A stretch of 64,000 bases of DNA from Linyphia triangularis. Lineage: Eukaryota > Arthropoda > Arachnida > Araneae > Linyphiidae. This document shows positions 13,601 through 25,600 of the stretch, piece by piece (positions within the stretch are counted from its first letter, which is position 1; every line of letters starts with the position of its first letter). Under the pieces are notes generated by a model. It searched no databases and was not told the origin of the DNA. It saw nothing but the letters and a program-made list of their open reading frames with translations. Where the stretch lies: positions 52,712,487 to 52,776,486 of the forward strand of contig OZ021727.1 in assembly GCA_963978545.1 (NCBI GenBank). Reading direction: 5' to 3'. A program made the translations under genes and the position numbers.

Positions 13601-16600
13601 GGATGTCGGAGAGAGAGGATATCGGAGAATAAATTTTAATGATACGTGGGGGCGAAATTTGTTTTCGGCCGCTATAGAAATGGATAGGTTGCGAGATAAA
13701 CATTTTGGCTGGGGGTTCTTGACATAGAAAAACTTTGATGTTTTTTTTTTTTTTTTTTTTTTCTTTGGGAGTTTTGTGAACCATTTTTTCATTTAATGGA
13801 TCAAAATTTAGGAAACTTATGTTGTTAAAAGACAGGAATTTTGAGTTTGGATTTTGATACTGCTTAGGGTGTGTAGGAAGTACGGTTGATTTCATTTAAA
13901 TAACGTAAAAACTATGAGTTTTAAAGACATTAAAGATTCTGATAGAATAAATGTAAAAACTATTAAGAATTTTTTTTTATCTGAGGTACTTGTAATTCAT
14001 ATTTGAAGTGAGCATTTTGTTCACATTTTGGATTAATTATGGCATTGATTTAATTTAAGTTTGGCTGAGAAGTGGGGAAGATGGTTTTTCTACTTGCTGT
14101 AGATCTTCTTTCATAAAAACTAGTGGATTCTAGACTTTAGTTTTGCTGAAGGGTGGATTGGTGTACAACATTCCACTTTTGATATCTGAAATTATTGCAA
14201 CTTCTGCTGGACAGAAATTGTGGTTTATATTTGATGTCTTGATGCTTGGCTCAAGGATAGAGTTCAACAGAGAGGGAACGATTTTCAAAATCACTTAAAA
14301 GCAGCCAGTTCAGACGAGCAGCGAGATCATCGCAGTTAAAAGATTGGTGGTGGAAATCACAAACCACACCAAATCTAAACCACCTGAGGAGTCTCAGTGA
14401 ATAGCAGTCACAGACCACATCGAGAGAGGGACGGAAATCCAGAAAAGATATGACAACAAGGACCAACACCAGGACCACGGAAGCAACGCAAAAGGGTGAC
14501 ATCACCACCGGCAGGCCACTCCCACAGAATGACCATACGAATGACATCATGGAGGGAGCAACTTAGTAAGACTCGTTTTAAAGGCAACAGCTGGTCGCCG
14601 ATTAAGCGTCACTGCCCACAGAGGGGATCATCAATACGTCACAGAGATTGCACAGCGGTGTGCCAACAATCCGAAGGAAGAAAGCCAATCGCCAAATCTT
14701 CACCTCGACTGGCACGGTAGCCCCGCCTTCTTGGTCAAGATGTACCTATGTCAACACGTCGGATCCCAGGCAGCGAAACCAAGGGACGGAACGACTTCAC
14801 ATACTGAAAGGAAAAGGGCGTACCATCCATGCCAAATGGATAAAACCTCAAGTGGACTAACACAGGAGGAGGAGCAATGTAAAAACACAAGAACTTTATC
14901 ATTGACTCGAGAATCCGTACCTACTGATGACTGAATCACCTACTTATGACTGAGTGCGGCATCGGATATTCGTGGAAACTACCTAAACGGTAAAAATAAG
15001 ATGTAGTTACATTTTTCAACCACACTGGAGATTGACACATGTGGGTAATAACTTTTACTTACTGACTCAGTGGAAGAAGTAATGAAACTTTATATTTCAT
15101 ACAAACATTTCAGACAATTTTTAGGAACTGATGGTTATTTGAACTTTTAAAATAACTTTTAATTTCCCGTAAATAATTTTTTATATCCTTACTAATATAT
15201 TTAAGGTATATTTTGTGAAGTGTTTTTTTCTCTTTAAGTGATTAAATAGGTACACAGATCTTGTTTGCTATAAAATGCTAAATCATATGGTATATAACAC
15301 TACATATGCTATTTTCTTATTTCCTGCATTGTTTTTTCTTTTAATCAAAAGGAATTTTTTTATGATTCTCGTACATTGTGCTTTTATATTGGTTACTTGT
15401 ATATGAACGATATTTTGTTTGGCAAGAGGTGAGGAAGGAAGGTTTCTTTAAAAAAATTAAAGGTGGGGTGATAATGTCATGATGTAATCTGACATTTCCT
15501 ACGATTTGCATGGGGGGTTAAACAACAGCAACTATTACACATCCCCCCAAGTAAAGCTGTGTTAGTCAACCAATTAAAAGATGTGACGGGGGTCAGAAAG
15601 GTCTGGAGAAAGTTGAGATCGAAGGAAACGGGGAGACGTTTTTCCGGTGTGTAGGAGTGAAGACTGTGGTTTTGGAGCGGAGAAGGGTTCTTAAGAGAGA
15701 GAGAAGATGACCCACTGCCGATCGCTTACCCCTGAAATTCCATGTGAGTTAATTACCTTTCTTCCTCTATTCTCGGCCTGCTTCGATTTAAGTAACTATA
15801 ACAATGCCTGAATTTAATTGCATATTTTAGTATTTATTGAATATTTACCTATTTGGAGAATTTTTACCTTTTATTTCATTTTAATTTTAATACTTGGATG
15901 CATGACAGTAAACTTGTGTTACTGTCATTTGAGGAATTTAATCTGTGCGTTTATAGTGTATATTGAATAAACTAGTAGATTGATTATGCCGGCCTGGTTA
16001 TTTTGGTTTGAATTTTAAAATTATGAAGTATTTTAACTTTGGTTTATCTGATGTTGTTAATATTACTCTAACATCTTACGGTCCAACGCCTTTTACCAAA
16101 TCACACTAAAGATCACGACAACTCCCTCCCCCCCCCCCTTCCCCATATCACCGTTAAATCAGCCCTATAACCGTATAGTGCAGTTGTCAGCGGCTTACGG
16201 AATTCGACGCCTAATCGGTGAGCGCTGTTCTTGTAAATTAAATTACAATTTTATTATGTGACATTTGTTTGTTTGTGTACTTGGACTAATACTGTACTGT
16301 GGCGTTGATAAGAAAAGACATGATTTGTCCTATATTTGGGTCAGGCTGTAATATGCCCACGATTATGCTTCCTACTTACGAAAAACGTAATAAGGTGCGT
16401 ATATTGGCATTCAAAAAGAGAAGCAAAGTACAGTGTATTTAAATACACTTTTCTCCGCGTGTCAATGAGTTGCAAGTAAGTTAGTAGAGACCTGGAAACG
16501 AGTTTTAATACCAATAAATGACCACTGCAGCATTTTGAGAAAAATAAGTTCATACTACGACAAATATCACGATTTCAAAGCTAGAAAATTAACTGAAAGC

Positions 16601-19600
16601 TATCTCTGGGAATGCACATTGTAAGTTTTGTTCATGCGTTGACTTGGTTGTTTTCAAATTATCTGGCGCCGTCAGCAACACTAGGGCTATAATGTAACGA
16701 AACATTCGTCATTCGACAAGCCAACATACATTTACAAACATCCATGCCTTACATGGGACTCATACCCGCAACTTCGCTGTCTAGAAGCTAGCCCACTAAC
16801 CACTATACCGTTTGGTCGGCTAGATCATGCGTCGACAATGACATAGATACAACAATGTTGGTTGCGATAATAGGTAGTCTGTCAACACAGGTATCAAAGA
16901 AGGTGTTATACGAAATATGGAACTGATTTTGAAGCGTCCACTACAATGGTTTGTGTGCCAGTTACAAGCCAAAGAGTGACAGTATGCGAGACACTACCAG
17001 TAGTTTCATTCACGTAAGCCCAACCTACGCGAACTCATTAACAAGAAAGTCTTAAGTACTGATCAACTGTGCTTAATGGAAATTTATGAAGCCATCACTG
17101 TGGACAAAGCAGCGAAGGGCTGTTGAAGAGAAACTCTGGAAAGATTTGCCACTCAAGGTGGTTTACAACCCCCAACAGAATTCTCATGTTCTATTTGGCT
17201 TAGAATAAGTCCAACCAAAGCTTTATTGACATTAATTACGTTCATCGTAAAAGTCTAGGCACCTATGTGATTCAAGATCAAAACCAAACAATCGGCAATC
17301 TATGGTGCAGGCGCATTTGCATTAATCAATCTTTCTATCGCGTTATTTCTCAATTGATTTGAAGAAAGTCATTGATCCAGTAATTTTAAACGGGGATTTG
17401 GGCTTTCCTGAAAATATCCTGATATCAATGCTAGCTGACAACAGAAATAACACAAAGGAATCGGTCCTCAAAAGAATTTTGAATTTGTGCAAAATTAAAC
17501 GGTCTGCTGCAACCCAAACCCTTTTAGCGATTAATATCCGTATCTTAAGCATACCAACTTTTGACAGTTGTGTGACAGATTATGTGAACTTGATTAAGTG
17601 GGAGAATGTGACAGAACGATTTAGTGATGACATGATTTCAGAAGCAATAGTAAACCCAGCAATCATTTCTACGGCAATACTATAGCATTACCTACTATCA
17701 AGGGGTATCCCTGTCGTACTCAAGCTACAGAATGAATAGTCATAGAAACATTTTCTGCTGTAAGCGAATCATGCAGAAGAGATGGGTTAAAAAGAAATAG
17801 CCTTGAATCACGAAACCTCAAGCCAGTTTTCAACACCAAACTTACTGTAATTCCGAAGATTTTTTGATTTTTCTTGATTTAATTCTTAAGAAGCTGTAAT
17901 ATGTTCCTAAAACTTTTTTTTTCTATAGCCATTTAGTATTTGTCCTCTCATTCCAATAAACATTTAAAAGTACTAAAGGCCTGTTTCACTTAAGCAAAAA
18001 TCACTTTGACATTTTACCATTATAAAGCTTAAATACCAAAACTTCATCACCCTTGCAAAGAGCTTAACATAAAATTTATTATTTGCATTTTATTTTTCCC
18101 TTAATTAATGTACCTTAGAACATCTTTTCCGTACAGGTAGGTTTTGAAATTCTTAAAAAAAAAAAAAAAATTCAATTGACTTTGACTTTTTGCTATAAAA
18201 AAGCTTAAATACCTAAACTTCATCCTCCTTGTGGCAGTACTGAACTTAAAATTTAATTTTTTTAATTATTTTTCCATGTATCTATATACCATAGAACATC
18301 TTTTCCCCATAGGTCGGATTTGAAATTCTGAAAAAAAAAATTTCGATCCACCCTAATTTCCATGTTAAAATTTGTTTTCAAAAATTTTAACAACTGATAT
18401 TTTGGTAACTTATACATCTATCAAATATATTAATTTCGTGTGCTTTAACAATGCGTGTTTTATCCAGAAAAATAATTTATATGAATAATAAAAATAAATA
18501 TTTTTTTATAAACACTAATTTTATAAGGTATAAAGGGGAGATATTCTTATTCAACAACAACAAAAAAAACAGCTTGAAAATTTTGTAAATTTAAAAGTTG
18601 GCTTACATGAACTATAAGAATAAGTAAATTTGAAACTAGAAATTAAGCAAGTGAAAAACAAAATATTCCTCTCGAGAATATATATATTGCTTGCTACTAA
18701 CTTTGAATTACCTAATAAAAATAAGTCATATTCCATAAAAGCTATACTTGACCAATCATTTTCAGAGAGAGAAAATAATTTATAACACAAGATACAGACG
18801 TTCTGAAATAGAATTCATTAAAATGTATGAGCTTTTTATTAAGGCAAACTACAATATTTTCGGGATAAATCCTAGATAATTAACTTATCTAAGACACACA
18901 TTTCAAAAATGTTATGAGGTTAACTTTATCCCAGAAAATGTTTAGTTGAGGGTAAGATTTCACAAGCTACTTTCGGAAGTGGCCGGGCTAGAAATTACTT
19001 TACTTGGAGAAGATAGTAAAATTCTTTTCGCTCGCGAAGTATGATCTTAAATACAATTTTCAGAATTATTTTTTTAAATATCTTGCAAAAGAAACTTATT
19101 TTAAAATGAACTTCTAACCATTTAATAAAGCATTTCATTGAAATATGTTTTAAAATTGCATTATGAAGTACATTTTATTTTACTAATATTTTGTAGCAGT
19201 TAAATAAGTGTATCTTATTGATTTAAGCACAGGAATTTTGCAATCAACTTTAATCTCTTCTTTTCCGACTTCCCCTCCTCTTTACCGATAAACAGTAAAA
19301 AAATTGTATCTGTTTTGATAATTTTAAATATAGATTAGTTTTCCGAATTCAACTTTAAAAGTAAGTTTTTTAACCTTGCCAAAAATATTTTTTCACCACG
19401 CCATATTATATGTATCACAAATTATTTTTCTCTAACTGCGGGCCCGAGCATTTACAGTCACTTTAGTGCTCGCAGTCACTTGGCCACAACAAGGCCGGTA
19501 GTGATGGTCACTTGTGAAGTGGCACCCAGTGGAAGGTTCATCGTTGCCCCTAACTTAGGACATCCACGTCTTACTTCCATGTCTTTCTCCGTATTTGAAC

Positions 19601-22600
19601 CGAGACCCAGCAGAGGGGTAGTATATGATGCACTAACCACTATACTGAAAGGGAGACATGTATCACAAACAAAATACGTAAAAAATTAAGAAATGTGATT
19701 CAATTAGTCTTTCAATGGTACAATGGCGCTTTTATGCAAAAGATGATTGTAGAAGACTCAATATAGTTTAAATAATTAAAACCATTTATTTGTTTGAAAT
19801 ATAAAATTATCACTTGAAATGGAAACTTACACAAATGTATAAAATTTATTTAAAAAATAACAGAAACATTAAATTATTTTTCTTTTAGCTCCTATTGCAC
19901 CTGACAAACGATTGCTACTTTCTGTCAATTCAACTACAGTAACTGTAAACCTGAATAGTTGGCACAATGGAGGATGCCCAGTGAGATTTTTTGTCCTCCA
20001 ATATAAAATTAGCGGTCATCAAGAATGGACTCTGGTCAGCAACAACGTTATACCAGAACAACAAACGGTAACAATTACTGATTTGGTACCAGGTACTTGG
20101 TACTCTTTGCTTATGTCCTCCAGAAACGATGCCGGATCGACGGATGCTGAGTATATTTTCGCAACTTTGACACTTTCTGGAGGTAAGGAAAAGAGATAAG
20201 ATAAATAAAAAGATTAAAAATTTACACATAAAACATGTTAAGTATTTAATTTATCAAAAAATTACACATTTTTACCATAAACACATCTAATTAAGACAAT
20301 TACGTTTGTTTGACCCATTTTTATACAAAATCATTGCCAAGTATAAGAGAGCATTGATTTTATAAAGTTAACCATTGTACTCTAAAAAGGTCTGTTTTTC
20401 ATAAAAATGTAGTTTATACTTGAAATATATACAAAATTGACTTTGGAAAATTTTATACATACTCACAGCATACTTTATAAACCGACACATAGCATACGTA
20501 TATACTCAAATAACTTTCTTAAATTGTAAAGATTGAAAATATTCTTAATTTTTTTAAATAAATGCAATTAATTATTAGAGCTAAATAAAGATTATCTGTA
20601 TGTAACCATATATTGGTATTTAATTCTGTTTTATTGTTCATGTAAATATTTGAAATCAGTGTCATTATCAGATTATGTTAACATGGAATTGGAAGAATAT
20701 TAAATGTAAATTTGTATGCAAATTAAATACACCAACTTTATGTTCACGTTCATTTGATTCTGATGAAAAGCACGTATTGAGGTGGTTAAATCATAATTCT
20801 GGATCATTTCTACAGACTGCATCATAATAAAATGGTCTGACAAGTTTTTCTTGACATACACTAATTGGGTTAACCAAGATGTTTCACGTCAAGGAATGCT
20901 GATTCAGTTACATTAGTCTTAAGTTTTTCATCTTTTATCCTATAAACCCTCAGTAACCTCAGCCCTCTATAAGCCTTCAATAATAAGTAATCAATAATCC
21001 TAACTAAAGGATAACGTTTGTTTTTAAATTGATGCTTACTTCAGTTATAAAAACAATGTTAATGAAAACGATCGTTTCAAATTTTGAAATAAGAGATAAA
21101 TATCTTTAGCGACAATTTTACTTAGTTTTAACTCTTATTCATTCGACATACATTTCAAATAGTTATACCATCAAAATATTTAAACTTGTATTACACACGA
21201 TAAAAAAAAAAAAAAAAAACTAAAGTTCTACTCTCTAATATTTCATTAGCTGTGAATATTTAACTGTGAATGTGAAACTTAATATGTTTACACATGTAAA
21301 GTTAGCCAATTAATATTTTATTTATTTTTGAATTCATTTTGGGGTCAAAATAATTTTGAAATACTTCAACGTTAATTACAATGAATTACAAAAAAAAATA
21401 TTATTTTTATTAACTTAATGCCAATAAATATAAAAACATTGTAGATGCATATAAGATATGCAAATGTAAAAATGATAACCAACTACAGGCACAAGACCCA
21501 TCAAGATTGGTCAAACAGTCCCCCGATATAGATACAGCTGTCTTTTAAACCTGTTGACCCCAGTACAATTTACGATGTGGTCCTTTATATTGTTTCACTT
21601 ATCACTTACTCTGTTGTAAATATATTGTTTCCAATGAATGAATGTGAAGAAAAAATATATGAAATGAAAAAAAAAATCAATTTTCAATTATAATACCATC
21701 AGATTTTTTTCAAATGTAATACTTTGTGAATAATTTACCACATTTTGTCTTTGAATTATTTCTTGTAATTTGTTAAAATAATTTAAATTTATACTAATTA
21801 CATTTAATGATGTTACTTCAAGATGTACATATATGTACATATGTATAAATGCACCTATATACATTTCTATACAAATATATATGTAAACATACATGTTCCT
21901 ACTTACAAATCGTAATGTTTCTTTGCATAGAATATCCCCCACGCCCTTCGGAGGTGAGTGACGTCAGTAGCCCCTTCTACCGGCACCTGACAATAACCGT
22001 CCCAGTTGTAAGTTCCACTATAGTTTTGGTTCTAGTTATCTGCATTGTGTGCATCATTACAAAGAGAAGGACACCTGGCTGTCGTCCCAGAACTCCAGAC
22101 GGTAAGAATATATCAATGAATTATCAACTGAAGTGTTTATGTGTTATTCTAATTATTTAATTTATTAGAATGTTTGTAAAAATAAAATATACTCCACTAT
22201 ATCAATTTGTTCAATAAATTCATGATGGTTGAAAAGCATTTAAGAAGATACAAAATGTTAAGATCTAAATAGCGTGCTTTTAATCCTATATATATACATA
22301 TGAGACGCTTAGTGCTAAAGTGGAACAAGTTCAGTTTAGACTTAATAATCCATTTTAGCTCTGAGCGCCTTTATACAAGGTGGTTAAAATTAAACTGACG
22401 GTACTCAGAGGCTCGTTATTCCGGTTCTACTGAAGGGATCTGAATAAAATTTTAAATACATGTTATGTAGATCATGCAGCCGAGGTTTCCATCGTAAAAA
22501 ATAGTTTTGAATGTTGCCAATAGATAGCGCTGTACTGTTCAAACAATTTACAAATGAGTAATTTCACTTTAAAAGTGATACGTATTGTTCAAAACCGGTC

Positions 22601-25600
22601 CTCTGGATGATGCACCAGGAAGAGGACAACATGTGACTGAGCCGGCATTTGCAAACTCTTCAAATGCTTCTGTAAAGTATCCACTTAATACCACGAACAG
22701 TGGACATTCTGAGTGAAACTCTGCGCATGATTTTATGCAAAATTATGAAGTTGTACCCTTATCGGATTCATTTCATGCAACATTTGAAACTGTACTCTGT
22801 ACGTCTTGATCTTGCCTTGTGTTTTCTGACGAGTATGCAAGGGGATGAGTTCTTGCCATCACCTATCTTATGAACATCCGATGCTCATTTTTAATTAGAT
22901 GGTGCTGTGAACACACAGAATTGCCGCATATGGGATTCCCCCAATGCCGTGCAACAACAACCTCTACTTTCCCCATTCATCACGACATGGTGTGGTCAGC
23001 AAGATCATCGGACCTATACTCTTCTGACTTCTGGCTGTGAAGTTTTCTCAAAGATCGTGTTTTAAAAATTAGCATTGTCCGCCGCGTCTCCATTATTTCT
23101 ACTGATACATTGCATGTGGCCATTGATAACGCAGTTTACGCTTTTAGCTTATTATTGACCGGCAATGTATGCACATAGAGCACACAAGTGTGTAAATAAA
23201 TAAAATATTATGTTTTTCTTTTATTTTGGATCTATTTTTTTCCAACAGAAACCTCGACCGCATTATCTACATAACATATACATATTTAAAGTTTCATTCA
23301 GATCCGTTCAGTAGAACCGGAGTAACAAACCTCTGAGTACTGTCAGTTTAATTTTAACCACCCTGTACTATCACTGTATGATATAGGAAGTGACGAACTA
23401 AAATAGATCAATTCAATTCTGAACTTCATCCACTTTAGCTATGAACGCCTCTAATTTAACCAGTCATAATATTAACTCTAACAATCAAAACGGAATGAAA
23501 CATGAGATATATAATACATGAGTAATGATGATGACCACATTATTATTTAAGGGAAGACATAAAACGACAATGTTATAATTTGTTAAATACATAAAGCTAA
23601 ATAATATTTTGAATAAATATTTGTTAATATTTAAAATTATATCGCAATGATATAAGTCTGCTATTATATTAAATTGTTAATTATATATACGCTCAGCATA
23701 TTTACAGTTGATGTGTAAATTGACAATGCAAACAACTAGATACTTTTGAGAATTGAAAGGAAAGATATGCCTCATTCTGGTGATTTCTATTCAATAGGTT
23801 GTGTTTCTCCCGAATTGTATAATACTTTAAATAAATCATAATCATAAGTATATACCCAATTGAGTATATTAACAATAGAGTTAGTATATGTAAGTATAGT
23901 ATGAGTTCCGATTAGTTTCTGTTAGGGAAATCTGCCCTGACTACACCATGGTGAAATATTCTATAACATGCTTTTACATTTGCCGTTAATGTAAAATTCC
24001 TTTGATACACATTTTACAGAAAAATTTTTAGATACTCATGGTTTTATTCTTGTGTATTTAGCAAAACTGTTTCTTTTTATGTATACAAAGGGTTGAAATC
24101 CAGCATCGTAATTAGTAGTAAATAAAAAGCCTTTTAATATATTTACATTACAAAAGCAATCATGAAACTTAAATATTTAATGTTAGAATATTTCAACATT
24201 TAATGAGAAGATACATTGTATTATCAAAAGTATTTATGAAATTATAAACTTACTCTATGTACTCAAACTAATTTATTCTCATTTAGTAGAAATATTCTCG
24301 GAGAGCCAAAATAATATCAAATAAAAGAAATAATATCACATTTTTGAAACTAGTACAGGAGTGAAAAATGAGCTACTTGAACAATGTCAAATCATTCTTT
24401 ATTCCAAAAATCTTTCCGTAGACTTTTTTTTTTTTTAATATTTAAGAAGTCAAACTAAGAATTTTGTTTGGTGCTGCAGTATCTAAACAATTATATCTTT
24501 GTTTACATGGTATCATAGATTGCATCGATCAGGCGGTATATAATACTGTGATAGTAGTTATCAGAAGTATTTTTATTTTAAAACGTATCTCTCAAATATA
24601 ACATAATAGTGCAAAAAAGAGTACTTTCAGCTGTGTTACTATTTCCAAAAGAGGTATAATAAAATGAATAGTTTTTCAAAAATATATGATAAATATATAT
24701 ATATAAAATTATAAATTAAATATTCAAAATCAATTAAATATTTTTCAGATAATGTATATTTAAACTAGCTGAATACCCGTGCTGCGCTACGAAATTTTAC
24801 CATTAGCATTTTAGCGATCAAAAGACATTCATGTATTCTACACTTCAGACGTTTGCTCCCTTTTCGATCCCGACAAATTGATTTATCAAAATAGAAACTT
24901 TCCTTTGTTGACATTTTAAACGAAATTTATAATTGTGAATAGTAAACTGGAATAGTTTATTGTGTTTATGTTTGCTCTTAGTTCTAAATTTCAAAGTAGT
25001 AGCTGTATTGGAATTAAGTTAATTAGACATTAAGTTTATCCTCGTATAGTTTCAATGTTGCGTCGTCTTTTCATCCCTTAAAAATTCGTTAATCGATATT
25101 GGAATGACTTATTTTTTTAACATTTGCAAAAAAATATCAGAAAAATGACTACATTGGAAGAGGAACATTCGGATATCCCTCGTTTGGAACATTTAACCCC
25201 TTTTCGACCACTTAAAGTGTGTTAATCGAGATCGGAATAGTTTACTTTTTCTATTTTTACCATTGTTGATATTTGTGCCGATTTTCAGAGTTGTGACTAT
25301 GTGGGAAGTAGGATTTTCGAATGTCCCCCGTTTGGAACGTTTAACCCCTTTTCGACCCCTTAAAGTGTGTTAATCGAGATCGGAATAGTTTACTTTTTCT
25401 ATTTTTACCATTGTTGATATTTGTGCCGATTTTCAGAGTTGTGACTATGTGGGAAGTAGGATTTTCGAATGTCCCCCGTTTGGAACGTTTAACCCCTTTT
25501 CGACCCCTTAAAGTGTGTTAATGGATATCGGAATAGTTTACTTTTTCTATTTTTACCATTGTTGATATTTGTGCCGATTTTCAGAGTTGTGACTATGTGG

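Larger units (their letters stand above)
11319..16120 (+). mobile_element. LTR retrotransposon (Ty3/Gypsy-like), internally deleted, integrase retained
   Basis: Two direct repeats, 11319-11965 (647 bp) and 15475-16120 (646 bp), start TGTCATGATG and end GATCACGACA. By eye they differ at two places: one T in a T-run and one A/G. The element is flanked by a perfect 5-bp duplication, ACTCC, at 11314-11318 and 16121-16125. A candidate primer-binding site starts 7 bases after the 5' LTR (TGGTGCCTTGATCC, 11973), and a purine-rich tract precedes the 3' LTR (15459-15474). Only the integrase part of pol survives; gag, protease, RT and RNase H are absent. The element is nested in the TIR transposon about 295 bp from its left end. 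Confidence 0.9.
11024..18353. mobile_element. TIR DNA transposon, interrupted by an LTR element and a SINE
   Basis: The left end reads GGGTGGATCG (11024) and the right end CGATCCACCC (ending 18353), each flanked by TA. The similarity extends inward for nearly 200 bases: the left block, including CCTATGGGGAAAAGATG (about 11075-11091), returns in reverse complement at about 18300-18316 with matching AT-rich spacing. The right subterminal region is itself duplicated (about 17985-18165 and 18170-18353). A TA duplication fits Tc1/mariner-like or related superfamilies, but the perfect match also includes the outer TTA/TAA, so the exact boundary may be off by two or three bases. The coding relic inside is described separately. 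Without insertions the element would be about 2.4 kb. Confidence 0.7.
4607..19888 (+). other. 15.3-kb Dscam intron holding nested transposons
   Basis: The intron runs from GTAAGC to TTTCTTTTAG. From about 4607 to 11020 it is plain AT-rich DNA apart from a possible retroposed fragment at 7636-7880. From 11024 to 18353 it holds a DNA transposon carrying an LTR element and a SINE. A second SINE lies at about 19441-19652. The remaining ORFs, including 9315-9671, show no recognisable domain, no splice context and no composition change, and I treat them as chance. Confidence 0.75.

Noticed and set aside
13396..13895. Several ORFs of 64-124 codons on both strands
   Set aside because: They overlap each other, include poly-Lys from the T-run and lie in the unassigned interior of the LTR element.
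16745..16820. Functional tRNA gene
   Set aside because: Only A- and B-box-like parts are kept; arms do not pair as a cloverleaf, and a SINE body follows.
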